Assembly (NCBI GenBank): GCA_035695825.1
Contig: DASRRH010000022.1
Span: 186,001-250,000 of the forward strand
DNA length: 64,000 nucleotides
Direction of reading: 5' to 3'
Origin: JAKEFM01 sp035695825
GTDB lineage: Bacteria > Planctomycetota > UBA1135 > JAKEFM01
In this document: positions 32,107 to 41,076 of the stretch, one piece after another
Numbering within the stretch: the first letter of the stretch is position 1
How the letters are laid out: every line of letters begins with the position of its first letter
The notes under the pieces: generated by a model
What the model saw: only the letters and a program-made list of their open reading frames with translations
What the model was told of the DNA's origin: nothing
Database searches by the model: none
Translations under genes and position numbers: made by a program

Positions 32107-34587
32107 TCAGTCGCCCCGGGCGCGGAGCGCCCGCCCCTCTCCGTCGATGTCGCGGTCCACGGCGTAGAGCCGCTTCCGGAGGCCTCCCCTCGAGCGCGCC
32201 GCCCGCGCGAGGCCGAGGGAGGTCGCGAGGAGCTGCGCGAGGACCGCGTCCATCCCCTCCGTCGGAACCCCGTAGAAGAGGAAGTTCACGGGCGTCAGGT
32301 TCGCCAGGAACTCGAAGCGCTTCTCCCGCCGGGCGCGCCCCGCGCCGACGGGGAAGGCGTAGCGCGTCCCGTAGACCCTCCCCGTCTGGGGGTCGACGAT
32401 CTCCTCGGCGCGCCCCGGCTCGCCCGGCGCCGCGAGGCGGCGCTCGGCCCAGACGGCGGCGTCGTGGAACTCGACCGTCTTCGTCGACCCGCTCGCGAAG
32501 ACGAGCGACTCCGCGGTCCCCGCCCGGAGGAGCTCCTCCATCTCGCGGGCTCCGAGGACGGAGGTCCCCGTCACGCCGAGGAGGAGGTCGACGCGTCGGC
32601 GGGCGTCGGGGGGGAGCTCGCTCCAGCGCCGGGCCTCGACGAGGAGGTCCCCTCCCTCCGGGCTCGGACCCTCCCCCGCGCGTCGATCGATCCCGAGGAT
32701 CGGCCGTTGCGGAGAGGCCGCGACGCGGCCGCGCAACCGGCGGACGAGCCGCGAGCCGATCGCCCCGCGCGAGCCGAGGACGAGGGGACGCCTCAGGCTC
32801 AGCACCCTCCCGCTCGCCTGGAGGACGGTCTCGACGGCGTTCAGGATCGACGCCGCGACCTCCTCGGATTCCTCCTCGACCTTCGTCCGGGAGACCGCGA
32901 TCGAGAAAGCGGGTCGGGCGAGACCCCCGTGGCGGGCCTGCGCGGCGGCGAGCCGGTCGTGGCCGTTGCGCGTGTGCTCGACGGTTCCGAGGAGACGGCC
33001 GTCAAGGACGCGCGCGAGCGGGCGGCGGCCCTCCCGCGCGGGGATCGGAGCGAGGCCGCGCCCGACGAGGAACCGCCCGAGGCTCGCGCCGCGCGCCGCC
33101 TCCTCCGCGAGGAGGGGGGCGAGGTAGCCGCCGTCCTCGATCAGGAGAAGGGGGACCCGGGGGTTGCGGGCGAGCATCCGGGCGAAGAGGGCGCCCGCGA
33201 GACGGACCATCGCGTCGAAATAGCCGGGGCGCCGGGCGTGAAACTCCGCGTCCAGGCGCTCGAGGTCGCCGAGGGGGCTGAATTGCCTCGAGAGAACGAA
33301 CGTCCCTTCGGCGTTCTCCGGGTCCTTCACGTTGTGGAGGGCGAAGGCGGAGAAGGTCGCGGGGTCGAGGTCCATCAGCGCCTCGAGGTAGTCGTTCGGG
33401 ATCTCCCCCGCGTAGCGGACGAAGAGGACGACGAGCTCGGCGCATCCGAGGGCCCGCAGGGCCGCGACCGTCGCGAGGATCTCCGAGGTGATGTGGTGGA
33501 CGAGGAAGACGCGGACGCGGGCGAGGGGACGCGCGCGCGCACGGGCGCGGACGAGCGCCGCGAGCCGGGGCATCCGCGCGAGGAAGTCCTCGACGTGCGG
33601 GCGGTGGCGGGGCTGGTCGAGAGCGAGGTTGAGGGTGCGTCCGTGCTGGGAGAGGTCGAGGTAGAGCCGGAAGTCCCCGTCGCGCACGAGGACCGCGTCC
33701 CCCGCCCCGAGGCGTTCCCGCAAGCCTCCGTCCTCGAGGACGAGGAAGACCTTCTTGAGCGCCCCCTCGAGTCGGGCCGGCTCGATCTCGACCAGGTCGT
33801 CGGAGAGACGCTCCGACCAGGTGAGGGAGAGGGCCCGCAGCCCTCCGAACCCCACCTTGGCGAGCCTCTGGAAGAGGAAGGAGTCGGGTCGCCACGACTC
33901 GAGCAGGGAGCGGCGGCCGCGCTCCGCGGCGCGCTGGAGGAGGTCGCGCAGGGTCTGGGCGATCCGCGTCGACCCGGCGAGGAACCGCCGGCCGCCGAGG
34001 CCTTCGATCCGCAGGGGGGGAGCGGAGGGGACGTCGGTCCGGCGGTGGCGCGGCTCCCCGATCGCGAGGCGGAGGAGGAATCTCCCCTCCCCGATCCCGA
34101 CGCGCTCGAGGACGTACCGCGCCTCCGCGCGCCCCCGCGTGGCCCCGAGCGGGAAGTCGAAGACGAGGGCACGCGAGGGCGCGCGGCGCCCCGCGGGGAG
34201 GAGGGCGCGGCGCCAGGGCTCGATCTGGAGCGCCCCGAAGACGGCACGGAGCCGATCCTCGAATCCCTCGGGGTCGCGCGGAAGCGCGGCGACCGCGACC
34301 GGCTCGGCGAGGAGCCGCACGCGTTCGATCCCCAGGGCGCGGAGTTCGGGGTTCTCGGAGGCCCGCAGGGGCCGTTCGATGTCGAGGTCCTCCGAACCTC
34401 CCGCCCGGCCGCGCTCGAGGGTGAGCTCCGCGAGCGAGCGCGCGAGCACGGAGAGGCCGTGGAACACCGGCAGGCGGGTCGTGTCGATCGTCCAGAGCGC
34501 TCCCCGCCGGCGCAGCGGCGGTCCGATCGAGGTGGGGAGGACCTCCGGACCGGCCCTCGAGACCCCGGACGAGGGCCGTCTCCTCAT
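32107..34587 (-). CDS. Adenosylhomocysteinase-fold protein of unknown function
   Basis: An 826-residue protein. The C-terminal half follows the layout of S-adenosylhomocysteine hydrolase: FLVHHITSEILATVAALRAL (compare the family's substrate-domain helix), LLIEDGGYLAPLL (compare DDGGDL), FSIAVSRTKVEEESEEVAAS before the cofactor domain, then a Rossmann strand VLGSRGAIGSRLVRRL and VFASGSTKTVEF where the enzyme has its Gly-His-Phe-Asp-x-Glu line. The catalytic positions are therefore changed, so I do not claim hydrolase activity; NAD binding seems possible. The N-terminal 330 residues match nothing I know. It sits between two glycosyltransferase genes, its ATG overlaps the upstream stop (ATGA), and the next gene starts 4 bases later. 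Confidence 0.7.
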   Translation of the reverse strand: MRRRPSSGVSRAGPEVLPTSIGPPLRRRGALWTIDTTRLPVFHGLSVLARSLAELTLERGRAGGSEDLDIERPLRASENPELRALGIERVRLLAEPVAVAALPRDPEGFEDRLRAVFGALQIEPWRRALLPAGRRAPSRALVFDFPLGATRGRAEARYVLERVGIGEGRFLLRLAIGEPRHRRTDVPSAPPLRIEGLGGRRFLAGSTRIAQTLRDLLQRAAERGRRSLLESWRPDSFLFQRLAKVGFGGLRALSLTWSERLSDDLVEIEPARLEGALKKVFLVLEDGGLRERLGAGDAVLVRDGDFRLYLDLSQHGRTLNLALDQPRHRPHVEDFLARMPRLAALVRARARARPLARVRVFLVHHITSEILATVAALRALGCAELVVLFVRYAGEIPNDYLEALMDLDPATFSAFALHNVKDPENAEGTFVLSRQFSPLGDLERLDAEFHARRPGYFDAMVRLAGALFARMLARNPRVPLLLIEDGGYLAPLLAEEAARGASLGRFLVGRGLAPIPAREGRRPLARVLDGRLLGTVEHTRNGHDRLAAAQARHGGLARPAFSIAVSRTKVEEESEEVAASILNAVETVLQASGRVLSLRRPLVLGSRGAIGSRLVRRLRGRVAASPQRPILGIDRRAGEGPSPEGGDLLVEARRWSELPPDARRRVDLLLGVTGTSVLGAREMEELLRAGTAESLVFASGSTKTVEFHDAAVWAERRLAAPGEPGRAEEIVDPQTGRVYGTRYAFPVGAGRARREKRFEFLANLTPVNFLFYGVPTEGMDAVLAQLLATSLGLARAARSRGGLRKRLYAVDRDIDGEGRALRARGD

Positions 34588-35822
34588 CCGAGGGAGGCGT
34601 AGAGCGAATGGAGCCGCTCGGCGGTCTCCGCGGCGGTCGGGATCGACTTCGGCGCCGAGGCGAGCCGGCCCCGCAGGCCCGGGTCGTCCATCAGCGAACG
34701 CAGTTTCGCCGCAAGGTCTTCGGAGTCGCCCGGGCGGAAGAGGAGCCCCGTGCGCCCGTCCTCGATCGCCTCCTCCATCGCGCCGAGCCGGGAGGCGACG
34801 ACCGGCAGACCGGCGCGCCATCCCTCGCGGATCGTGATCGAATAGGTCTCGAACCAGATGCTCGGCACGACCAGGCAGTCCGCATCGGCGAGGAGCCGGG
34901 GGACGTCTCCGGGATCGTAGGCGCCCGTGAAGGCGACCGGCTCATCCGGTCCGAGGCTGGCCCGCAACCGATCCGCGTAGTCCTGCACCTCGTGCCAGGG
35001 CGCCTCCTCGCCGTGGATCGAGACGCGGATGCGCTCCCGAGGCAGTCGCCGCGCGGCCTCGAGGAGGACGTGCGCCCCCTTCGTGAGCAGGACCGTGCCC
35101 AGGTAGGCGATCCGGAACCGGTCGGACGGCTCGCGGGAGGGGCTCCGGGCCTCAGCCGGGTCGATCCCGAGCGGGATCACCGAGATCCGTTCGCGGGGGA
35201 TCCCCTCCGCGGCGTACGCCTCCCGGACGAACCGGCTCGGCGCGACGAGAGCGGCGCACTCGAGGAGCGCGCCCCGCACCGCCGCGTCGTAGCGGCCGAG
35301 GAGGTCCATCCCCGCGGGACCGTCCGGGATCAGACCGCCGTAGAGCGCGCGGAGGCAGGGGAGACAGCGGCGGCGGTCGATGGTCGGGCAAAGAAGGAGG
35401 GAGGGGTCGATCCGCTGGCTGCGCGGGCAGCCCAGCCAGAAGTCCATCAGCGTGAGGACGAAGGGGACCCCCCGCTCGCGCGCGACCCGCGGAAGGCCGA
35501 TCCCTAGGCCCGTCAGGTGCAGGGCGTGGACGACGTCGGGCTCCACGACGTCGAGCACCGCGGCGAAGGCCTCCTCGATCCGCGGCAGCCGGATCGCGCG
35601 CTCGAAGGAGTCGAGGTCTCGCCAGCGGTACCGGATCGAGTGGATCCGGACGTCCCCCTCGACTTCGCTCCGCGAGGCGTACTCTTCCCCCGGATCGCCG
35701 ACGCGGCGGAAGACCTCGACCTCGTGTCCGAGCGCGCGGAGCTCGCGGACGAGGGCGGCGGCGTGCACGGGCACGCCGCCCCGGTCCGGCGGGAAGAACG
35801 AGGTGACGAGGAGGACGCGCAA
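34584..35822 (-). CDS. GT4-family glycosyltransferase
   Basis: A 412-residue GT-B enzyme: RVLLVTSFFPPDRGGVPVHA at the N-terminus, DVVHALHLTGLGIGLPRVA, a Cys-containing loop (LLCPTIDRRRCLPCLRALYG) like that of the GT4 at 10321, IAYLGTVLLTKGAHVLLEAA, and the donor site around YSITIREGWRAGLPVVAS. The usual first Glu of the E-x7-E site is replaced by Thr/Ser in this line, so the donor-site geometry is slightly atypical. The TTG start at 35822 fits the N-terminal strand. It heads a three-gene minus-strand unit. Confidence 0.9.
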   Translation of the reverse strand: MRVLLVTSFFPPDRGGVPVHAAALVRELRALGHEVEVFRRVGDPGEEYASRSEVEGDVRIHSIRYRWRDLDSFERAIRLPRIEEAFAAVLDVVEPDVVHALHLTGLGIGLPRVARERGVPFVLTLMDFWLGCPRSQRIDPSLLLCPTIDRRRCLPCLRALYGGLIPDGPAGMDLLGRYDAAVRGALLECAALVAPSRFVREAYAAEGIPRERISVIPLGIDPAEARSPSREPSDRFRIAYLGTVLLTKGAHVLLEAARRLPRERIRVSIHGEEAPWHEVQDYADRLRASLGPDEPVAFTGAYDPGDVPRLLADADCLVVPSIWFETYSITIREGWRAGLPVVASRLGAMEEAIEDGRTGLLFRPGDSEDLAAKLRSLMDDPGLRGRLASAPKSIPTAAETAERLHSLYASLG

Positions 35823-35977
35823 GCGGAGGCGCCCATTGTGCCCGAACGCCTCGGTCGATCCCGAGGCGCGGATCCCGGGCCCGGGCCCTTATCGGAGCCC
35901 GCCGGTCCGTCCGATCAAGGAGCCTCGGCAGGCTCGCCGCCCCCCCTTCCGGGGGGGAAGCGGCCCGTCCGAGAGGC

Positions 35978-38329
35978 ATGCCTACGGCGCGATCGTCCGC
36001 GAGGGTCCGCGGAGCCTTCGCCCTGGGGCGCACCGCGGGCGCGCCGGGGCCCCACGCGCTCCTCCTCGCCCCGTGCGCCGCGGTCCTCGGGCTCCTGGCC
36101 GGATGCCGCCCCGGGACGAAGGAAAGGGTCGCGGAACCCGGCGCGACCCTCTTCGACCTGCTCCCCGCGCTACAAGTCGAGTCGCTCCCCGAGACCGATC
36201 TGCCCCCCGAGATCGCCGCCCGGTTCCGCGGGAGCGTCGCCATGAGGACGGCGGAGATCGACCCGGGGGACTGGGTCTACGCCGGCCTGCCGAAGGACCC
36301 GCATCGCTCCGGACTTCCCCAGGGCTCGAAATCCCTCCTGTGGCAGTACACCCCGGCGGCGCACCTCGCGAAGGACGCCGCGGCGCCCCTGCCCGTCCGC
36401 GAATCGGGCCCGATCCCCGCCTGGACGCCGGCGCTCGAGCCGTTCCCGGGCGAGGCCCTCTGGTGGGACGAGGCGCGAGGCTGCCTCTACGCCCTCTCCG
36501 AGGCGGCCCCTCGAGGCGTCCGTCTCGAGTGCGAGGTCGACGCGGCGCGGGAGATCGGCGACCTCGATCCGGGAGCGGCTGGGGGGGGGGAGCGTTCCCC
36601 GGTCGATCGGGGCGAGCGCCGGGACGCCGCCGCGCTCGTCCGACAACTCGCGATCGGAGCCGTGAGCCGCCGGTGCATCGTCCTCCCCGCTCCAGGGACG
36701 CTGCGGATCGAGATCGACCGGATGCGGGCCGACGAGCTGAAGATCGCCTACGGGGTCGCCGCCCGCGCGTACCGGCTCTCGGGCGATCGGGTCGAACCGG
36801 CACGGGGAGGGAGCGACGGGGTCTTGTTCGCCGTGGACGCCGTCGAGGGAGAGCAGACGCAGCGGCTCTGGAGTAGGCTCGTCGCCGCCGGTGAAGTGGG
36901 GCGGCGCTTCGAGGAAGCGAGCGTCGATCTGCGCCGCTTCCGCGACCGGTCCGTGGCCCTGCGCCTCGTGACGGAGCCGGGGCCAAGCGGGGAGCGATGG
37001 TTCGACTACGGGGCCTTCGCCGACCTCCGCTTCGCCGGATCCGCCGGACGTCCCCCCGAGCGACCCCACATCGTCCTGATCGACATGGACACGCTGCGGG
37101 CCGACCGGCTCGGTTGCTACGGCCATCGCCGCGCGACGACTCCTCGCCTCGACGCCTGGGCCGCCTCCCGCGCCCTCGTCTTCCGGGACGCGATCTCGAC
37201 CTCGTCCTGGACCCTCCCGGCGACCTCCTCGATGGTCACGGGTCTCGCCGTCCACCAGCACGGAGCCGTGCGGTTCCCGGGGGCGATCCCACAGGAAGCG
37301 CGGACGCTCGCCGCGTACCTCCGGGAGGCCGGCTACGGGACCCAGGGGTTCGTGGAGGGGGCGTTCCTCGGGCCGGCGTTCGGCTTCGACCGGGGCTTCG
37401 ACCTCTACGACTGGAGCGGGCCGACGAAGGCGCCGGACTGGAGCGGCGTCCCCGAGCGCGTCCGGACGCAGGGCGCCGACCGCCCCCTCTTCCTTTTCCT
37501 CCACACCTATCTCGTCCACGCTCCCTACCCCCCCGAGCCGGGCCTCGCGGATCCGGAGAACGTCGGCGTCGCCTGGCTCGCCGACCGGCCCGTCGACTAC
37601 GAGGGGATCATCGACCCCTACAACCGGGGGCGCCTCGACCTCGATCTCGAGCAGAGGAAGCACATCTCGCGCCGCTACGACGCCCTCGTCGCCCGCGCGG
37701 ACTCCCTCCTCGGCAACCTCCTCGAAGGGCTCGAAGAGGCGCTGGCCGGAAGGGACTTCGCCGTGATCGTCACCGCGGACCACGGCGAGGAGCTCTTCGA
37801 GCACGAACGCATCGGCCACGGCCACTCCCTCTACGGGGAGCTCCTCCGCGTCCCGCTGATCGTCCGCTTCCCCGGGAGAGGGGGGGTTCGCCCGACCGGC
37901 ATCCGCGAGGAGCCCGTCTCCCTGCTCGACATCGTCCCGACGGTCCTCGATCTCGCGCGCGCGCCCATCCCGGCGCATCTCCCCGGGCTCTCCCTGGGAG
38001 GATCCCTTCCCCGCCGGCGCGTTCGCGTCGCGGAGATGGACGAGCTCGCGGCGATCGACGGGGGAGGGATGAAGCTCCTGCTCGGGGAGCTCAAGGACGC
38101 GCGCTGGTCGACCGCGCCCGTGGAGCTCTACGACCTCGGGGCCGATCCGGGCGAGCGGCGCAACCTCGCCGCCGATCGCCGGGAGGAGGTCCTGGCGCTC
38201 CGCAAGGCGCTCGAGCAGTACCGGTCCCGGAACGCGCCTCCCTCCGCCTCGCCGGCGAGCCCGAGCGAGCTCGAGGCCGCGGAGCTCCGGCGTCTCCGCG
38301 GGATGGGCTACCTCGGGGCCCCGCACTAG
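35978..38329 (+). CDS. Sulfatase-superfamily lipoprotein lacking the formylglycine cysteine
   Basis: A 783-residue exported protein. A lipobox LGLLAGC (Cys43) after a hydrophobic stretch predicts a lipoprotein. Residues 45-345 are a beta-rich domain of unknown type. The alkaline-phosphatase/sulfatase fold begins at about 365: IDMDTLRADRLGCYG (metal ligands), WTLPATSSMVTG (about 410) at the nucleophile position, and TADHGEELFEHERIGHGHSLYG (about 600) for the remaining metal ligands. Classical sulfatases need CxPSR for formylglycine; here Thr or Ser occupies the site, so phospho- or phosphoglycerol-type hydrolysis or transfer is more likely. It could trim or decorate the surface glycan. The gene overlaps clpB tail to tail by four bases (CTAG). 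Confidence 0.85.
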   Translation: MPTARSSARVRGAFALGRTAGAPGPHALLLAPCAAVLGLLAGCRPGTKERVAEPGATLFDLLPALQVESLPETDLPPEIAARFRGSVAMRTAEIDPGDWVYAGLPKDPHRSGLPQGSKSLLWQYTPAAHLAKDAAAPLPVRESGPIPAWTPALEPFPGEALWWDEARGCLYALSEAAPRGVRLECEVDAAREIGDLDPGAAGGGERSPVDRGERRDAAALVRQLAIGAVSRRCIVLPAPGTLRIEIDRMRADELKIAYGVAARAYRLSGDRVEPARGGSDGVLFAVDAVEGEQTQRLWSRLVAAGEVGRRFEEASVDLRRFRDRSVALRLVTEPGPSGERWFDYGAFADLRFAGSAGRPPERPHIVLIDMDTLRADRLGCYGHRRATTPRLDAWAASRALVFRDAISTSSWTLPATSSMVTGLAVHQHGAVRFPGAIPQEARTLAAYLREAGYGTQGFVEGAFLGPAFGFDRGFDLYDWSGPTKAPDWSGVPERVRTQGADRPLFLFLHTYLVHAPYPPEPGLADPENVGVAWLADRPVDYEGIIDPYNRGRLDLDLEQRKHISRRYDALVARADSLLGNLLEGLEEALAGRDFAVIVTADHGEELFEHERIGHGHSLYGELLRVPLIVRFPGRGGVRPTGIREEPVSLLDIVPTVLDLARAPIPAHLPGLSLGGSLPRRRVRVAEMDELAAIDGGGMKLLLGELKDARWSTAPVELYDLGADPGERRNLAADRREEVLALRKALEQYRSRNAPPSASPASPSELEAAELRRLRGMGYLGAPH

Positions 38330-40947
38330 CCGCGCCGGTCCTTCCCCTTCCCCGCCGCGGTGGGCTCGCGGGCGGCGAAGGTGAACCCGTCCGGGACCGC
38401 GTCGACGCGCACCGTCTGCCCCTCGCGGACCTTCCCCTCGAGGAGGCGCGTCGCGATCTCGTTGGCGATGCGGTTCTGGAGGACGCGCTTGAGGGGCCGC
38501 GCCCCGAAGACCGGGTCGAACCCCTCCTTCGCGAGCCGGTCCCGCGCCGCCTCGGTCGTCTCGAGCCGGATCCGCTTCGCCTCGAGGAGCTTCGCGAGTC
38601 GGCCCACCTGGATCTCGACGATGCGCCGCAGGTCGGTCGTCGAGAGGGGGTGGAAGACGACGATCTCGTCGATCCGGTTCAAGAACTCCGGGCGGAAGAA
38701 GCCCTTCACGACCTCGAGGTAGCGCCGGGCCGCCTCGGCGTCCGTGGGCGAGGGGCTCTCGCGCATCTCCGCCGAGCCGAGGTTGCTCGTCAGGATGAGG
38801 AGCGCGTTCCGGAAGTCGACGGTCCGCCCCTGGCCGTCCGTCAGGCGCCCGTCGTCGAGGACCTGGAGGAGCGCGTTGAAGACATCCGGGTGGGCCTTCT
38901 CGATCTCGTCGAAGAGGACGACCGCGTAGGGGCGTCGACGGACCGCCTCCGTGAGCTGTCCCCCCTCCTCGTAGCCGACGTAGCCCGGGGGCGCGCCGAT
39001 CAGCCGGGAGACGGTGTGCTTCTCCTGGTACTCGGACATGTCGATCCGGACCATCGCCTTCTCGTCGTCGAAGAGGAAATCGGCGAGCGCGCGCGCGAGC
39101 TCCGTCTTCCCGACGCCGGTCGGTCCGACGAACAGGAACGAGCCGATCGGCCGGTTCGGGTCGGAGAGCCCGGACCGGGAGCGGCGGACGGCGTTGCTCA
39201 CCGCCTCGACGGCCTCGTCCTGGCCGACGACCCTCTCCTTCAGGCGGTCCTCCATCCGCAGGAGCTTCGCCTTCTCCCCTTCGAGGAGGCGGGAGACGGG
39301 GACCCCGGTCCACTTCGAGACGACCTCGGCGACCTCCTCCTCCTCGACCTCCTCCTTGAGCATCCGCACCTCCTTCTGGATCGAACGGAGGCGCTCGTTC
39401 GCCGCTCGCACCTCCTTCTCGACGGTGGGGATCTCGCCGTACCGGATCCGGGCGACCCCGTCGAGATCCCCCTTGCGCTCGAGTCGCTCGGCCTCGCTCC
39501 GGAGGGCGTCGATCCGTTTCTTCCCCTCGCGGATCGCCTGGATCGCCTCCTTCTCGGCCTGCCAGTGGGCGCGGAGCCGCCCTCGCTCCTCGGTCAGGTC
39601 GGCGAGCTCCTTCTCGAGCTTCCCGAGGCGCGCCTTCGAGTCTTCGTCTTTCTCGCGTCGCAGCCCCTGCCGCTCGATCTCGAGCTGGCGGAGCCGGCGC
39701 TCGACGGCGTCGAGCTCCGCCGGAAGGGAGTCGATCTCGATCCGGAGCCGGGAGGCCGCCTCGTCGACGAGGTCGATCGCCTTGTCCGGGAGGAACCGGT
39801 CGGCGATGTACCGGGCGGAGAGGGTCGCGGCGGCGACGAGGGCGGAGTCCTGGATGCGGACGCCGTGGTGGACCTCGTAGCGCTCCTTGAGCCCCCGCAG
39901 GATCGCGATCGTGTCCTCGACGGAGGGCTCCCCGACGAAGACCGGCTGGAAACGCCGCTCGAGGGCGGCGTCCTTCTCGACGTGCTTGCGGTACTCGTCG
40001 AGGGTCGTCGCGCCGATGCAGCGCAGCTCCCCGCGCGCGAGGGCGGGCTTGAGGAGGTTCGCCGCGTCGACGGCCCCCTCGGCTCCCCCGGCCCCGACGA
40101 GGGTGTGCATCTCGTCGATGAAGAGGACGATCCCTCCTTCGGACTCCGTCACCTCGCGGAGGACGGCCTTCAGGCGGTCCTCGAACTCGCCCCGGTACTT
40201 CGAGCCCGCCACGAGCGCGCCCATGTCGAGGGCCATCACCCGCTTCCCCTTCAGTCCCTCGGGGACATCCCCCTCGACGATCCGACGGGCGAGCCCCTCG
40301 ACGATCGCCGTCTTCCCGACTCCGGGCTCGCCGATCAGGACCGGGTTGTTCTTCGTACGACGCGAGAGGACCTGCATCACGCGGCGGATCTCCTCGTCGC
40401 GGCCGACGACCGGGTCCACCTTCCCGCGCCGGGCGGCCTCCGTGAGGTCCCGGGCGAAGCGTTCGAGCGCCCGGTACTTGTCCTCGGGGTTCGGGTCGGT
40501 CACGCGCTGGGTGCCGCGGACCTCCTTCAGCGCCGAGAGGACGGCCTCCTCGCCCGCGCCCACGGCGCGGAGCGCGTCGCCGGCGGGGGACTTCCGCCGG
40601 GCCGCCAGCGAGAGGAGGAGGTGCTCCGTCGAGACGTACTCGTCCCGCGCCTTCGCGGCGCGCGCGAAGGCGTCGTCGAAGACCTCCTTCGTCCCCGGGG
40701 CCAGGTAGACCCCGGTCGCCCCCTCGACGCGGGGGAACTTCTCGAGGAGGAGGGCGGCCTTCGCGCGGAGCGCCTGGGGGTCGGCGCCGATCTTCTTCAG
40801 GAGCGGGACGACGATGCCGTCGTCCTGCGAGAGGAGGCCGAACAGCAGGTGCTCGGGTTCGAGGGCCTGGTGGCCGCTCGACTCGGCGGACTGCTGGGCT
40901 CCCTGGAGGGCCTCGCGAGCCTTGATCGTCAGTTTCTCGAGGTTCAT
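38326..40947 (-). CDS. clpB: ClpB disaggregase
   Basis: Hexameric AAA+ chaperone that, with DnaK, pulls proteins out of aggregates. All parts are present in 873 residues: N-domain (1-150, NLEKLTIKAREALQGAQQSA), NBD1 with GEPGVGKT at 206-213 and FIDEMH, the long middle coiled coil (about 400-530), and NBD2 with GPTGVGKTELA near 607 and VLFDEIEKAHPDV. The pore-loop line GSKYRGEFEDR is intact. ATG 40947 gives the standard N-terminus; the frame from 41001 adds 18 unlikely residues. No HrcA/CIRCE element is visible, but an inverted repeat (40989-41018) lies 42 bases upstream and might be an operator. Confidence 0.97.
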   Translation of the reverse strand: MNLEKLTIKAREALQGAQQSAESSGHQALEPEHLLFGLLSQDDGIVVPLLKKIGADPQALRAKAALLLEKFPRVEGATGVYLAPGTKEVFDDAFARAAKARDEYVSTEHLLLSLAARRKSPAGDALRAVGAGEEAVLSALKEVRGTQRVTDPNPEDKYRALERFARDLTEAARRGKVDPVVGRDEEIRRVMQVLSRRTKNNPVLIGEPGVGKTAIVEGLARRIVEGDVPEGLKGKRVMALDMGALVAGSKYRGEFEDRLKAVLREVTESEGGIVLFIDEMHTLVGAGGAEGAVDAANLLKPALARGELRCIGATTLDEYRKHVEKDAALERRFQPVFVGEPSVEDTIAILRGLKERYEVHHGVRIQDSALVAAATLSARYIADRFLPDKAIDLVDEAASRLRIEIDSLPAELDAVERRLRQLEIERQGLRREKDEDSKARLGKLEKELADLTEERGRLRAHWQAEKEAIQAIREGKKRIDALRSEAERLERKGDLDGVARIRYGEIPTVEKEVRAANERLRSIQKEVRMLKEEVEEEEVAEVVSKWTGVPVSRLLEGEKAKLLRMEDRLKERVVGQDEAVEAVSNAVRRSRSGLSDPNRPIGSFLFVGPTGVGKTELARALADFLFDDEKAMVRIDMSEYQEKHTVSRLIGAPPGYVGYEEGGQLTEAVRRRPYAVVLFDEIEKAHPDVFNALLQVLDDGRLTDGQGRTVDFRNALLILTSNLGSAEMRESPSPTDAEAARRYLEVVKGFFRPEFLNRIDEIVVFHPLSTTDLRRIVEIQVGRLAKLLEAKRIRLETTEAARDRLAKEGFDPVFGARPLKRVLQNRIANEIATRLLEGKVREGQTVRVDAVPDGFTFAAREPTAAGKGKDRRG

Positions 40948-40988
40948 GGCTGAGCTTTTCGGCACCAACGGCCGTGCCTCGGCACAAC

Positions 40989-41018
40989 CCCCTGGCTTCA
41001 AGTCATTTGAAGCAGGGG
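40989..41018 (-). repeat. Inverted repeat upstream of clpB
   Basis: CCCCTG(G)CTTCAA and TTGAAGCAGGGG form 12-base arms with one bulged G around GTCAT. It lies between clpB and the end of the BNR-protein gene. It could be a heat-shock operator or part of the upstream terminator. It is not the CIRCE consensus. Confidence 0.4.
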
Positions 41019-41027
41019 TGCATCGAA

Positions 41028-41069
41028 GGGGCCTGCCGCGGCTGTCGGACTGGCAGCCCCCGCGGCCCC
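41028..41069 (-). terminator. Imperfect hairpin after the BNR-repeat gene
   Basis: Outer arms GGGGCC/GGCCCC (41028-41033, 41064-41069) and inner arms GGCTG/CAGCC pair around a 9-base loop, 8 bases past the stop of the minus-strand gene. There is no T run, so it is a weak or factor-assisted terminator at best. Confidence 0.35.
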
Positions 41070-41076
41070 TCGGCAG

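Noticed and set aside
36170..40987. A 1605-codon minus-strand frame across the sulfatase-fold and clpB genes
   Set aside because: It is a frame shadow: low-complexity Arg/Gly/Glu product with no domain, and clpB is clear in another frame.
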